DNA of 64,000 nucleotides, from the NCBI RefSeq assembly GCF_003148565.1, contig NZ_QGGL01000014.1:1-64000 (forward strand), read 5' to 3'. Shown piece after piece: positions 25,059 to 37,235 of this stretch (positions within the stretch are counted from its first letter, which is position 1; each line of letters starts with the position of its first letter). Position numbers and translations under genes: made by a program. The DNA is from Tumebacillus permanentifrigoris. Its GTDB lineage: Bacteria; Bacillota; Bacilli; Tumebacillales; Tumebacillaceae. The notes below the pieces were generated by a model. It was not told where the DNA came from. It saw nothing but the letters and a program-made list of their open reading frames with translations, and did no database searches.

Positions 25059-27362
25059 ATGAAAATGCGCAAGTGGTTGCTCGGAACTGTTGTTTGGATG
25101 CTGCTCCTCGCCTTGGTCGCGCCAAGCCTGCTCACACAGTCGGCAGCAGCGGCGGCCGGAACGTGGGAGCAATTCAATTACAGCGGAACTCCGGGGGCAC
25201 GGCCGTACTTCGTGTACACCCCGGCGAATTACACGCCAGGCACACCCGTACCGCTCGTGGTGATGTTGCATGGCTGTACCCAAACACCTGCTGACTTCTC
25301 GGCAGGCACGCAGATGAACGCGCTGGCGGACACCAATCAATTTATCGTGGTCTATCCGCAGCAGACCAGCACGTACAACCAAAACCAATGCTGGAACTGG
25401 TTCGATACGGCCCATATGTCTCGGGGCAGCGGCGAACCGGCGATCATCGCTGAAATCACCAAATCGGTGATGAACAACACCTCGAAGTGGAGCGTCGACT
25501 CCTCGCGCGTCTATGTCACCGGACTTTCGGCAGGGGCGGCGATGTCTGCGATCATGGGGGCGACCTACCCGGATCTGTACGCAGCAATCGGTGTACACTC
25601 GGGTCTCGAATACAAGTCGGCAACCACCCAAACGGATGCGTTGACGGCGATGCGTCAGGGCGGTCCGAACCCGACGACGCAAGGACAGGCGGCGTACAAC
25701 GCGATGGGTGCCTACGCGCGCGTCATGCCGACGATCGTCTTCCAAGGCACCGGGGACTACACCGTCTATCCGGTCAATGGCGATCAAGTGATTCAGCAGT
25801 ACATGCAAACGGATAAATTGGCTTCGAATTCCGCGTACAACGCCAGCTTCAACTCGCCTTCCAAGACGACGACCGGGCAAGTGGCCGGCACCAGTGGCAA
25901 GGCATACACCACCTACCAATGGAACGACAACAACGGCAACGTGGTCGAAGAATACTGGAAGATCACCAGCATGGGCCACGCGTGGTCAGGCGGCAGCACC
26001 GCCGGTTCCTACACCGATCCCAACGGCCCAAGTGCTTCCCAAGCGATGTATACGTTCTTCATGAACCATCCGCAAGGTCCGAGCGTCAGCGCCAGCCCGG
26101 CAGGTGGGACGTACAACAACTCCGTGCAGATCACGCTGAGCGCCACCCCGGCGAATGCGTCGATCTACTACACGACAGACGGGACAACCCCGACGACCAC
26201 TTCTACGAAATACACCGCACCCTTTACGCTGAGCCAGTCTGCGTCGGTGAAGTACTTCGCCGTCGACAGCGGTGGCAAGAAAAGCGCCGTGCAAACGCAA
26301 GTCTACACCGTCAACACCCCAGCACCGCTGATCACGCCATCTCTGGTGGGCAACACATTCGGCGGGCCGGTGACGGTATCGCTGACCTCAAATGATGCCA
26401 CAGCTTCCATCTACTACACGACAGATGGCACCACTCCGACGACCGCTTCGGCAAAATACACGGCACCGCTGACGTTCAGCGCATCGACCACGCTCAAGTA
26501 CTTCGGCAAAAACACAGCCGGGTACTCCAGCCAAGTCCAGACCCAAGCCTACACGATCACCGCGTTCCAACTGTCGGCGACCCCGGCGGGCGGCACCTAT
26601 GCTGGGGCGCAAAGCGTCTCCCTCGCGTCGAACATGCCGGGCGCGATCTACTACACCACAGATGGCACGACCCCGACCACCGCATCGGCGCTGTACAACG
26701 GCCCGTTGTCGGTCACGACTTCGCAGACCGTGAAGTACATCGGCGTCGACTTGGCCAGCAACAAAAGCGCCGTCCAATCGCAAGTCTACACGATCACCAC
26801 ACCGCCGCCTGTGCAGACGTTGACATTGCCTTCGATTGCGGCAGAGGACGGCTACACCTATCAGTTCACGACAGACGGTGTGCCGAACTCGACCAATCCT
26901 TATGTAGAAGTCGGTTCGACCAGTTTGAATCATGGTGAGGCGGGCATCGTATCGTTCAACACCTCTACGATTCCGGCGGGTGCCACGATCGTCAGCGCGA
27001 CGCTGACGATGTACCGCTATGACAACACGCTGTTCAACTACGACCTTGGGCCGCTGACGGCAGACATCGCGCCAACGACCGGGTTCAACAACAACTACGC
27101 GCTGGAGAGCGCAGACTACGGTGCCATCGCAGCGGTATCGAACATCGGCAATTTCGATGCGCTCCCGACGGCGCAGTACCAAGCGATCTCCGACTCGATC
27201 TCGACCGCAGCGCTTTCGTACCTCAACCGAGGTGGCAAGACGCAATTCCGCTTGCACTTCCAGAAACCGACCAACAATGCGTACATGATCGACGTCCTGC
27301 GCTTCTTCAGCACCAACGGCAGCACGACCTATGCACCGACGCTCACGATTCAGTACCAGTAA
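25059..27362 (+). CDS. secreted PHB-depolymerase-type esterase with accessory modules
   Basis: 767 residues. The signal peptide ends near AAAAA. The alpha/beta-hydrolase part (about 35-330) carries an oxyanion segment VVMLHGCTQTP, lipase box GLSAGAAM (Ser about 155), GTGDYTVYP with the probable Asp, and MGHAW with the His. That is the LpqC/PhaZ-type esterase family, acting on PHB, feruloyl or acetyl-xylan esters; the substrate cannot be told. Three chitobiase-like repeats, each with IYYTTDGTTPTT, cover about 345-580, and a DNRLRE-type beta domain ends the protein. AAAAGGGAGG precedes the ATG. It lies 125 nt after rsgI, so control by SigI is possible. Confidence 0.85.
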   Translation: MKMRKWLLGTVVWMLLLALVAPSLLTQSAAAAAGTWEQFNYSGTPGARPYFVYTPANYTPGTPVPLVVMLHGCTQTPADFSAGTQMNALADTNQFIVVYPQQTSTYNQNQCWNWFDTAHMSRGSGEPAIIAEITKSVMNNTSKWSVDSSRVYVTGLSAGAAMSAIMGATYPDLYAAIGVHSGLEYKSATTQTDALTAMRQGGPNPTTQGQAAYNAMGAYARVMPTIVFQGTGDYTVYPVNGDQVIQQYMQTDKLASNSAYNASFNSPSKTTTGQVAGTSGKAYTTYQWNDNNGNVVEEYWKITSMGHAWSGGSTAGSYTDPNGPSASQAMYTFFMNHPQGPSVSASPAGGTYNNSVQITLSATPANASIYYTTDGTTPTTTSTKYTAPFTLSQSASVKYFAVDSGGKKSAVQTQVYTVNTPAPLITPSLVGNTFGGPVTVSLTSNDATASIYYTTDGTTPTTASAKYTAPLTFSASTTLKYFGKNTAGYSSQVQTQAYTITAFQLSATPAGGTYAGAQSVSLASNMPGAIYYTTDGTTPTTASALYNGPLSVTTSQTVKYIGVDLASNKSAVQSQVYTITTPPPVQTLTLPSIAAEDGYTYQFTTDGVPNSTNPYVEVGSTSLNHGEAGIVSFNTSTIPAGATIVSATLTMYRYDNTLFNYDLGPLTADIAPTTGFNNNYALESADYGAIAAVSNIGNFDALPTAQYQAISDSISTAALSYLNRGGKTQFRLHFQKPTNNAYMIDVLRFFSTNGSTTYAPTLTIQYQ

Positions 27363-27381
27363 GTCAGTTCGTCAGTAAGCC

Positions 27382-27428
27382 AAAAACCACGAATTCCCTG
27401 CCGTGAGCAGGGGACTCGTGGTTTTTTT
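27382..27428 (+). terminator. terminator of the esterase gene
   Basis: AAAAACCACGA..CCCTGC / GCAGGG..TCGTGGTTTTTTT. Confidence 0.88.
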
Positions 27429-27455
27429 GATGAGCTGTCGGAAGGTTCGGCAAAA

Positions 27456-27484
27456 TTGCACTCAAACATGGGATCAAGTATAAT
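27456..27484 (+). promoter_or_regulatory. promoter of pyrH
   Basis: TTGCAC and a perfect TATAAT with a 17-nt spacer, 58 nt before the gene. Confidence 0.75.
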
Positions 27485-27541
27485 AGAGCAGATTATGCGT
27501 TAGAGACTTCGACACATACATGTAGGAGGTACATACGAACC

Positions 27542-28291
27542 ATGGAACGGACACGATACGAAAGGGTTCTCATCAAACTGAGCGGCGGTGCATTGGCTGG
27601 CGATGGTGATTTCGGGTTTGATCCGGCTGCCATTGAACACATCGTGAGCGAAGTTCAAGCCGTCTGCCAGCTCGGCGTACAAGTTTGCATCGTCATCGGA
27701 GGTGGCAACATCTTCCGCGGCAATGTATCGGAACGCTGGGGAATTGAGCGGGCTGAGGCTGACAACATCGGCGTCATGGGCACGGTGATCAACTCTCTGA
27801 TGTTGCGCGGAGCACTGACAGCGAAGACCAGCAAGGAAGTCCGCGTAATGACCTCCATCCCCATGAATGCCATCGCAGAACCGTACATCCGACTTCGTGC
27901 AGTCCATCACATGGAAAAAGGATATATCGTGATCCTCGCAGGTGGGACAGGCCAACCGTATGTGACGACCGATTACCCGGCCGTACAGCGTGCGCTGGAA
28001 CTGCGTTGCGATGCGATCATGGTCGCGAAACACGGCGTGGATGGCGTGTACACCGCCGATCCGAAGCTCGACCCGAATGCGAAACGCTTCAAGACGATCG
28101 GCTACGGCGATGTCGTGCGCGAAGACCTGAAAGTCATGGACCAATCCGCGATGTTGCTCGCCCGCGACTATGGATTGCCGATTCATGTCTTCAACTTCGA
28201 CAACACCGGAGAGATGAAGCGCATCTGTCTCGGGGACGACAATGTCGGGACATACATCTCTCCGACAACCGCTCGCGAATTAGCGTACTAA
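27542..28291 (+). CDS. pyrH: UMP kinase PyrH
   Basis: The 249-residue amino-acid-kinase-fold enzyme converts UMP and ATP to UDP. Diagnostic segments are RVLIKLSGGALAG, the phosphate loop IGGGNIFRG, the UMP region GVMGTVINSLML and the nucleotide site AKHGVDGVYTADP. AGGAGGT precedes the ATG. pyrH usually sits in rpsB-tsf-pyrH-frr; here it stands alone with its own promoter and terminator, so it may be a second copy. Confidence 0.9.
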   Translation: MERTRYERVLIKLSGGALAGDGDFGFDPAAIEHIVSEVQAVCQLGVQVCIVIGGGNIFRGNVSERWGIERAEADNIGVMGTVINSLMLRGALTAKTSKEVRVMTSIPMNAIAEPYIRLRAVHHMEKGYIVILAGGTGQPYVTTDYPAVQRALELRCDAIMVAKHGVDGVYTADPKLDPNAKRFKTIGYGDVVREDLKVMDQSAMLLARDYGLPIHVFNFDNTGEMKRICLGDDNVGTYISPTTARELAY

Positions 28292-28308
28292 GACGACACG
28301 TTCGAATC

Positions 28309-28348
28309 AAAAAAGACCCGGTGCGATGGAGCGCACCGGGTCTTTTTT
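28309..28348. terminator. bidirectional terminator (pyrH / HD-GYP)
   Basis: AAAAGACCCGGTGCG / GCGCACCGGGTCTTTT with flanking A and T runs. Confidence 0.92.
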
Positions 28349-29432
28349 ATTCGCTGTAACTGACGATCATCATCGTGAGTTCCTTGGTCAAATCGATGTC
28401 GTAGGGCATGTCAAGGCGGTTGCCGCGCTCGTCGGTGAGCAGGCGGATGATCGGGCGTTGCGCGTATTCTGGGTTCAGCGAGACGACAACTGCCGTCTCA
28501 TTGGTGTTCAGACGCACGGTCATGCCGACCGGGTAGATCGCCACGTTCTTGGCAAACAGGCGCACCAAGTTCAGGTCGAACATCGTCGTCCCACCGCCCA
28601 TGATAAATTCCAACGCTTCATGCGGCAGGTGCGCATCGCGATGCAGACGCTTCGAAGTGAGGGCTTCATAAACGTCGCAGATCGCCACAATCCGCGCATA
28701 CTCGGAAATTTCCAACCCTTTGAGCTTGCGCGGGTAGCCAGTTCCGTTCATGCGCTCATGGTGTTGCAAGGCGATATGTGCAGAATGTAGAGAAATACCG
28801 TCCTGCGTGCGCAGGATGTCATACCCGTGCTCACAATGCTTTTGCACGATCTCAAATTCCAGATCGCTATAAACGCCGGGCTTGTTCATAATCTCAGGTG
28901 GAATTCTCGTGCATCCGATGTCGTGCAACAGAGCTCCAATGCCCAGTTCGGTGATCTCCTTCTGCCCATAGCCCTTCGCCAGACCCAACGCAGTTGCGAG
29001 GATGGCGACGTTGACGGAATGGTGGTAGAGATAGCCATCTACGGTGAAGATGCTTGCCAGCGAGATCAGACCGCTTTTGTTCCCTTTGAGATCGGCGAGG
29101 ATGTCTTGGAAAGCACGGGACAGGTCTCGTCCAATCTGCGGACGGGACGCACGGCGTGAACCGCGCTCCGTCTCGATCATCGACAACATCGAGTTGTACA
29201 CGGTATTCACCGCCGAGCGGCGTGTCTCATCTGAGATCGCGTCGACGATCACGATGTCTTCGGTTCGTTTATCTTCAATATAGAGACTGGAGACACCGAG
29301 CTGCTTCAAGCGTGTCACCATGCGTTCTGACAGTTTGACGCCGGACCCAACGAGTACCATGCCTTTTTCATCGAGAACGGGTCGCGCCAATACAGCATCA
29401 ACTAGACTAAGTGTTACAGGGACTAATCTCAT
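28347..29432 (-). CDS. HD-GYP domain protein, putative c-di-GMP phosphodiesterase
   Basis: 361 residues. The N-terminal 100 residues are an uncharacterised domain found in Bacillota HD-GYP proteins (AVLARPVLDEKGMVLVGSGV, SLYIEDKRTEDI). The HD-GYP domain (about 130-310) has YHHSVNVAILA, LLHDIGCTRIP with the HD metal pair, HHERMNGTGYPRKLKG and a DVYEALTSKR motif. HD-GYP enzymes hydrolyse cyclic di-GMP to GMP. With the diguanylate cyclase at 35 kb it suggests active c-di-GMP signalling. Single gene, convergent with pyrH. Confidence 0.88.
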   Translation of the reverse strand: MRLVPVTLSLVDAVLARPVLDEKGMVLVGSGVKLSERMVTRLKQLGVSSLYIEDKRTEDIVIVDAISDETRRSAVNTVYNSMLSMIETERGSRRASRPQIGRDLSRAFQDILADLKGNKSGLISLASIFTVDGYLYHHSVNVAILATALGLAKGYGQKEITELGIGALLHDIGCTRIPPEIMNKPGVYSDLEFEIVQKHCEHGYDILRTQDGISLHSAHIALQHHERMNGTGYPRKLKGLEISEYARIVAICDVYEALTSKRLHRDAHLPHEALEFIMGGGTTMFDLNLVRLFAKNVAIYPVGMTVRLNTNETAVVVSLNPEYAQRPIIRLLTDERGNRLDMPYDIDLTKELTMMIVSYSE

Positions 29433-29652
29433 GTCGTACCGCTCCCACAGATTTCATATAAGGTATATCTTCCTATTATTATAGACCTATATAAGGGCAA
29501 GTGTCCATCATGTAAAAAACGAATGTAATAAGCCTAATCAGTTGTTTTATAGGTCACTTGAAAGTAGTTCGATATTGCTTTTGGAAGGATTACAAAGACA
29601 TTTGTCGAAAGGGTAGGAACTGAAACGAAACTACATTTTGAAGGAGACTCCC

Positions 29653-31758
29653 ATGCGCAACTCTAGACTGCGTTGGCGGACGTTGTCCGTCCGTTGCCTG
29701 GCTTTTTCGTTGCTCGCCGGGTTGGTGCCGGCTGCGTACACAACAGACGCCCTGGCGGTAACGGTGAGCGGGGCCACCCCGGTTCGCATCGGCCTCATGC
29801 TCAATTCCAATTCCATTCAGACGGCGACCGACACGGTCACGTTGCAAGGACGCGGTGGACTTGGCATCGGGTTTTACGACAAGGGCGTGTTCAAGACACT
29901 AAGCAACTCCACGACCGCCGTCAAGTCCTCGCTTGACAACTATTTTGTAACGGTCGGTGAGTATGATGTGTTGGATCAAGCGCAAGCGATGGCCGATCGG
30001 ATCGACCAACTCGGTCTGTCGTACGATATCTACGTGGAATCGAGAAGTGGCAAGCCGAAGTACCAAGTGATCTCCGGCTACTACGAGTTTCGCACCGAAG
30101 CCGATGCAGCACTGTCGCGATTGAAGGCAACGCTTGGTACAGGCACTGTGCGCGGCTACAACCGTCTCACCACCGGGCCGCTGGCTTCCCAAGCAGCAGC
30201 CGAGCAGAAGGTTGACGGCTACCGGAGCCTTGGTTTTGACGCCTATGCGGTCGTGCGCAAGACCGGCACGTGGGAAGTCTGGGTCGGCAACGAAGGGACA
30301 CCTGCAGAGCTCGAAGCCTTAAATGCGAAGATCTCTGCGAAGTGGGGAAGCCCGCTTGCCAAGGCGGACTTTTCCACGGCAGATTACTTGATTTTCAAGA
30401 CCAGCGCATTTGGAGGCGGCAGCATCCCGCACGTGATTCTCAACTCCAGCGTCGAGGAGGCTGGGTTTGTGCCCAGCGGCTCGCCTGCCGTGACGAAGGT
30501 ATTTGAAAAAAGCAATCGCGAGTACCGGGGTGCCATCCTCGTGCAAGGCTACAACAAAAAGCCGAACGTGATCAATTATGTATCGCTCGACGATTATCTA
30601 TATGGCGTACTGCCTCAGGAGATGTCGACCGGTTGGCCGTTGGAAGCGCTCAAGGCACAAGCGGTAGCCGCCCGCACCTACGCGGCGCGCCGGATTGGCG
30701 GCAACAAGTGGGGCACTGCCGATCTGTCGGACGATGTCTGGGACCAAGCCTATCGAGGCTTTTCTCGTGAGGCCAGCGACACCAACGCCGCGGTCGATGG
30801 CACCCAAGGCCAAGTGCTCACCTACAACGGTTCTCTGATCGAGGCGTTGTTTTCCTCCAACAATGGCGGACACAACGGCGATGTGAAGGAGATTTGGGGC
30901 AGCAGCGGCTACCCCTATCTCACCGCTGTCGACGGTGAGTTTGACCGAGCGGCGGCGGAACGCGAGCCGCTGTATGATCGCGTGCAACTGCCCAATGGCA
31001 TGATTGGCTGGATGAAGGCAGCCTATGTCACACCTAGTGGGAAAAACGCCGCCGGTCTGGCAACGGGCACGATCTCCGCTTCTGGGCAACCGATCCGCAC
31101 CATTCCAGACGCCTATGCGGATGTACTCGTCAATTCCACCAGCGGTACGCGGGTCGTGATCCTCGATGAGGAGAAGGAATACAACCCGTACAACTGGCAG
31201 CGCGGCCCGTACAGCCCGCAGGAAATCGCCAGCATGATCAACGAAAACCAGATCAATGGGTACCCGACGGTTAGCGGCCCGGTCTATGACTTGCGCGTCT
31301 CCAAGGTTGTCCAAGGCGAGCGCATGGGCGAAATTACTGCAGACGGCAAGCCGATCACCGTCAAAAATCCCGACTACTACCGGGCGATCTTCAATGACAT
31401 GTGGTCGACCCGCGTGACGGTCGAACAGCAAGGCACCTACACGGTGCTCGGTGCCAACGGCGTGAAGTCGGAGTACCCGAGCGCCAAGTTGCAAGGCCAG
31501 ACGCTCAGCGTCATCTCCGGAAGTGGCACGGTCGCATCGGCAGTCAACGGCACCAACTCGTCGTTCGTTGTCGTCAACGCATCCGGCCAGAGCCGCGTCG
31601 TGAAAAAAGACCAGTCCTACATCTTCCACGGGTATGGCTACGGCCATGGCCTCGGGATGTCACAGTGGGGCGCGCGCGGCATGGCGGAGAAGGGGTATAC
31701 CTATGACCAGATTCTGGCACACTACTACACAGGGGTCGTATTGACTCCGAAGCAGTAG
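29653..31758 (+). CDS. secreted SpoIID/LytB-domain protein with SPOR-like region
   Basis: 701 residues. The signal peptide ends near ALAVT. A SPOR-like repeat region (about 95-220: [16 protein letters not shown] and [20 protein letters not shown]) probably binds peptidoglycan. The SpoIID/LytB domain follows (about 300-690), with [20 protein letters not shown] bearing the catalytic-type Glu and ending in [19 protein letters not shown]. SpoIID is a lytic transglycosylase acting on denuded glycan during engulfment; longer LytB-type relatives work in vegetative walls. ATG 29653 follows GAAGGAGA; a TTG 15 nt earlier lies before it. queA follows 28 nt later. Confidence 0.87.
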   Translation: MRNSRLRWRTLSVRCLAFSLLAGLVPAAYTTDALAVTVSGATPVRIGLMLNSNSIQTATDTVTLQGRGGLGIGFYDKGVFKTLSNSTTAVKSSLDNYFVTVGEYDVLDQAQAMADRIDQLGLSYDIYVESRSGKPKYQVISGYYEFRTEADAALSRLKATLGTGTVRGYNRLTTGPLASQAAAEQKVDGYRSLGFDAYAVVRKTGTWEVWVGNEGTPAELEALNAKISAKWGSPLAKADFSTADYLIFKTSAFGGGSIPHVILNSSVEEAGFVPSGSPAVTKVFEKSNREYRGAILVQGYNKKPNVINYVSLDDYLYGVLPQEMSTGWPLEALKAQAVAARTYAARRIGGNKWGTADLSDDVWDQAYRGFSREASDTNAAVDGTQGQVLTYNGSLIEALFSSNNGGHNGDVKEIWGSSGYPYLTAVDGEFDRAAAEREPLYDRVQLPNGMIGWMKAAYVTPSGKNAAGLATGTISASGQPIRTIPDAYADVLVNSTSGTRVVILDEEKEYNPYNWQRGPYSPQEIASMINENQINGYPTVSGPVYDLRVSKVVQGERMGEITADGKPITVKNPDYYRAIFNDMWSTRVTVEQQGTYTVLGANGVKSEYPSAKLQGQTLSVISGSGTVASAVNGTNSSFVVVNASGQSRVVKKDQSYIFHGYGYGHGLGMSQWGARGMAEKGYTYDQILAHYYTGVVLTPKQ

Positions 31759-31786
31759 AGGTTATCAGGGAAGAAGGACTGACATC

Positions 31787-33947
<2,161 letters not shown>

Positions 33948-33981
33948 TAGACTAGGTAAGGAAAGAGAGGGATACTAGACT

Positions 33982-34242
33982 ATGGATATGATTTATCAAC
34001 TCGGCCCGTTTCTCCTCGTGTTTGTCGTGTTCTACTTCCTGCTGATCCGCCCGCAACAGAAGCGCCAGAAGGAACGCGTGAACATGCTCAACCAACTGAA
34101 AAAAGGCGAGCAAGTGGTCACCGTTGGTGGACTGCATGGTACGATCGACAGCATCGATGACAAGACTTGCGTACTGAAAGTCTCCGAAACCACGAAGCTC
34201 ACCTTCGAACGTTCGGCGATCTCCACGATCAAGAAAGACTAG
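33982..34242 (+). CDS. yajC: preprotein translocase subunit YajC
   Basis: The 86-residue protein has one N-terminal membrane helix (PFLLVFVVFYFLLIRPQQKR) and a small cytosolic domain with the family core GEQVVTVGGLHGTI. YajC accompanies SecDF in the Sec translocase. The order queA-tgt-yajC-TIGR04086 is conserved in Bacilli. The spacing of 35 nt to tgt suggests the same operon. Followed by a bidirectional terminator. Confidence 0.93.
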   Translation: MDMIYQLGPFLLVFVVFYFLLIRPQQKRQKERVNMLNQLKKGEQVVTVGGLHGTIDSIDDKTCVLKVSETTKLTFERSAISTIKKD

Positions 34243-34247
34243 GTACA

Positions 34248-34288
34248 TAAAAAAAAGACCCGACTCGTCACGAGTGGGGTCTTTTTTT
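34248..34288. terminator. bidirectional terminator (yajC / TIGR04086)
   Basis: AAAAGACCC-ACTCGT / ACGAGT-GGGTCTTTT with A and T runs. Confidence 0.9.
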
Positions 34289-34289
34289 G

Positions 34290-34688
34290 CTACTTGCGGA
34301 GGTTGACGCCGATCATGCCGCCGAATGCACCGATCAAGCCCATGAGAATCGTCTGGAACAAGTTGTTGAGATTGAACAGCGGACCACTGACCATCAAGAG
34401 GCCGAGCAACGTGATCAACACCGCGTAGCAGAGACCTGTCAAGGCTCCGTAATACCAGCCCTTGGTGCCCGCATGTCGAGCGGCGAGCATCGAACCGACC
34501 ACGACGGCCACCATGTTCAGCACATAGGTGATACTGGACAGCCTCGCTTCGGCAATCGATGTCCAGCCTAGTAGCAACGTCGTGACGAGGATTGAGATCA
34601 GTGCAGTACTGAAAGCCGCCACCAGTCCGTACAGCACCGGCGTACCGCCAAAATTCGGGGTATAGTCGGTAAACAAATTGTTCTTCAC
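34290..34688 (-). CDS. TIGR04086 (YrzE-like) membrane protein
   Basis: 132 residues with four hydrophobic segments and the GAFGGMIGV pattern near the C-terminus, matching the YrzE-type family found beside yajC in Bacillus. Function unknown. The ATG follows GGAGGTGCTTCAGGGTG. Convergent with yajC and divergent from the diguanylate cyclase. Confidence 0.8.
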   Translation of the reverse strand: MKNNLFTDYTPNFGGTPVLYGLVAAFSTALISILVTTLLLGWTSIAEARLSSITYVLNMVAVVVGSMLAARHAGTKGWYYGALTGLCYAVLITLLGLLMVSGPLFNLNNLFQTILMGLIGAFGGMIGVNLRK

Positions 34689-34835
34689 CCTGAAGCACCT
34701 CCACTGCGTTTGGTAGTCGTGTCTGTCCGTTCATGTATATTCGCTTGTACCAGCGGACATGATGAGTGATGCCGGGATCATAGCAAACGACTTCCACACA
34801 TCCCAGCCTACATCGCAGCCCCGGCTTTTTCTACG

Positions 34836-34877
34836 AAAAAGAGACCTTTTCGCCCTAGCGGCGGAAAGGTCTTTTTC
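34836..34877. terminator. terminator-like hairpin between divergent genes
   Basis: AAAAAGAGACCTTTTCGCC / GGCGGAAAGGTCTTTTT is a strong symmetrical hairpin. It lies in the 340-bp gap upstream of both flanking genes, so it ends no annotated gene. It could be a leader attenuator for the TIGR04086 gene or the end of a small RNA. No gene is supported in the rest of the gap. Confidence 0.6.
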
Positions 34878-35030
34878 AACTCCTATGCTCATTGATTTTA
34901 ACTTACATTTATGAAGAAGTTGAAACATAGACATAATGGTATAATAATCCAAGAAGGAATTGTGTAGCGAAAGTGGAAGTAATACAGAACTATCTATAAA
35001 GACTAGTACTTGAGAAAGGAGTGATGGTGT

Positions 35031-37226
35031 GTGAACCGCTCGATTGACAAAGTGTATATGTACGCTGTGATCGCGGTGGCCTGCTTTCTCATAAGCGGTG
35101 TGACGGAGCATCTCGACTTGTACACACGGGTCGACATCATTCCTTTGTTCTTGCTCGGGATCTTGGTGGAGATCATACAGATTCCGCTTGGCAATGCGTA
35201 CGGAACACTTACGGTCGGTGTTGTACTGGGGACGATGATTCTCGAAGGTCCGTTTGTCGCGGCCCCGTTGGTGGCGACTGCCGTGTTGTTCCAAGCGTTT
35301 TTGAACAATCGAATCCTCAAAAAGAACCACAAGGGATATTTCATCGCGTTTTTCAACGCTGCCCAATATGCGGTCTGTGTGTTTGCTGCCTATGGCGTGT
35401 TCACGTGGTTAGGTGGACGCGAAGTATCGACGACAGAGATGCTCAGTTCGATGCAGCTGTTGATTTTCATCCCGGTTGCGCTGACGTACATGATCGTCAA
35501 CCATACGTCGGTCTACGTGCTCTTCTTTCTGCGCAAAGACCCGATGCTTTCGGGAAATTACGCCCAACTGTTTCTCTCCGATTCGCTCAACTATCTGATC
35601 TCGACGCCATTTGCGGTCTTCATGTTGCTGTTCAGCCATTATCTGCCGGTGGTCTTCCTCATCTTCTTGCCTCTGATCCTGTTCGGGCAGGTCATGAAGC
35701 TGTATCAGAAGATCACGCGCCTCAATGAAGTCCATCAGGTCAACGCCCAATTGCAAAGCGAGTTCGACCTCGACAAAATCTACAGCACGATCGTCGAGAC
35801 GTCGGGGCGCTTGACCAACTGTGCGGCTGGCGTACTCTGGGTATTTCGAGGTGACCGCATCTACCCGGTCTGTTCCAGCGATGACAGTTTGATCGGACAA
35901 TTGCCGCAGGACGGGATGTCGCTTGAGCAAACTGGCATCGTCGTCAACGCGGTTCTCAACAAGCGCGTCGAGCGTGTCGATGATGTGGCAAAAGACCGCC
36001 GTGTCAAGTCGATCAAGGGCAAGGCGCACTTCGAATCGATGCTGGTCGTACCGCTGTTGGCTCGTGACAAAGTCGTAGGCGTCATCACCTGCTACGGGAA
36101 GCGTCCGTATGCGTTCTCGCAGGAACAGACGGAGTGGGTTACGGTATTGGCGACTCAAGTTGGTGTGATCATTGAGAACGCCAACCTCTATTCGGAATTG
36201 CAAGAAGCGACGTTGCGCGACCCAGGTACAGGGCTGTACAACTACCGCTATTTCTACCAAGAGTTGAAACGTAGCACCCAGATCGCCAAAGATCTCGGCA
36301 ATCCGCTCTCGATCGTGATCATCGATATCGACCACTTCAAGAAATACAACGATACGTATGGCCACGTCGTCGGCGACGAAGTGCTGCGCCAGACGGGGCA
36401 AGTGATCCAGAAAACGATCGGCACACGCGGTGTCGTCGCCCGCTATGGGGGCGAGGAGTTCGCGGTGATCCTCAATGAGTCCTTGGAACATGCCAAGCAG
36501 AGCGTGGAGCACTTGCGCCGCGCCGTCGCGCACAACAAGTTTGAGTACCAAGGCTATGTCGTACAAGGCGTGACCGTCTCGGTGGGCCTCGCCACTTATC
36601 CAGATCATGATCAAGATGAGAAGGAATTGTTGGAGAAGGCAGACCAAGCGATGTACTGGGGAGCGAAGCAACGGGGACGGAACAAGGTCGCCGTCTACAC
36701 ACCAGACTTTGACGCCCACTTGTTTGTCGATCAGTTGACCGGTTTGTATACCTATCATTACTTGCACATGAAGATGATGGACGAATACATGATGTCGACA
36801 CGGGAGAATGGCTCGTCTTTTGGCCTGATCTTCTTCAACGTCATCGAATTTGACAACATCAACCGCACCTTTGGGTTTGAGATTGGCAACCATGTGTTGC
36901 GAGAGATCTCCGTGTTGGTCAAGCAGAACGTCCGCCACGGCGAGATTGCGTGCCGCTATGGCGGTGACGAGTTCCTGTTGTTGGTGCCGACAGTCGATCG
37001 CATCGAGGCACAACGCATCCGCGAGCGCATCACACGGGCGATTTCCCAACATCCGTTCCGCGTGCGCGACAACGTAATTGTGCGGGTGATGGTGCGCTCC
37101 GATGTGCTGATCTTCCCGGACGAAGTAGCGGAGGAGCCGCAGTTGATCTCGATGATTCCCGAGACGTTCCTGCACCTGTCCAGCGAATGGAAGCAAGCAC
37201 AAGACCGTCAACCACAAGACGCGTAA
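35031..37226 (+). CDS. membrane diguanylate cyclase with GAF and two GGDEF domains
   Basis: 731 residues. About six membrane helices (10-220) form a sensor, then a GAF domain (about 240-385). GGDEF domain 1 (about 395-560) has IDIDHFKKYNDTYGH and RYGGEEF, so it looks active in making cyclic di-GMP. GGDEF domain 2 (about 565-725) keeps RYGGDEF but its metal-binding first motif reads FNVIEFDNIN, lacking the usual Asp, so it may be regulatory. GTG start with GAAAGGAG upstream and a TATAAT box at 34940-34945. No EAL domain. Confidence 0.87.
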   Translation: MNRSIDKVYMYAVIAVACFLISGVTEHLDLYTRVDIIPLFLLGILVEIIQIPLGNAYGTLTVGVVLGTMILEGPFVAAPLVATAVLFQAFLNNRILKKNHKGYFIAFFNAAQYAVCVFAAYGVFTWLGGREVSTTEMLSSMQLLIFIPVALTYMIVNHTSVYVLFFLRKDPMLSGNYAQLFLSDSLNYLISTPFAVFMLLFSHYLPVVFLIFLPLILFGQVMKLYQKITRLNEVHQVNAQLQSEFDLDKIYSTIVETSGRLTNCAAGVLWVFRGDRIYPVCSSDDSLIGQLPQDGMSLEQTGIVVNAVLNKRVERVDDVAKDRRVKSIKGKAHFESMLVVPLLARDKVVGVITCYGKRPYAFSQEQTEWVTVLATQVGVIIENANLYSELQEATLRDPGTGLYNYRYFYQELKRSTQIAKDLGNPLSIVIIDIDHFKKYNDTYGHVVGDEVLRQTGQVIQKTIGTRGVVARYGGEEFAVILNESLEHAKQSVEHLRRAVAHNKFEYQGYVVQGVTVSVGLATYPDHDQDEKELLEKADQAMYWGAKQRGRNKVAVYTPDFDAHLFVDQLTGLYTYHYLHMKMMDEYMMSTRENGSSFGLIFFNVIEFDNINRTFGFEIGNHVLREISVLVKQNVRHGEIACRYGGDEFLLLVPTVDRIEAQRIRERITRAISQHPFRVRDNVIVRVMVRSDVLIFPDEVAEEPQLISMIPETFLHLSSEWKQAQDRQPQDA

Positions 37227-37235
37227 TTGATGATG

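Noticed and set aside
34731-35366. Minus-strand frame across the divergent gap and the start of the diguanylate cyclase gene
   Set aside because: Spans a terminator hairpin, lacks a ribosome site and any family resemblance.
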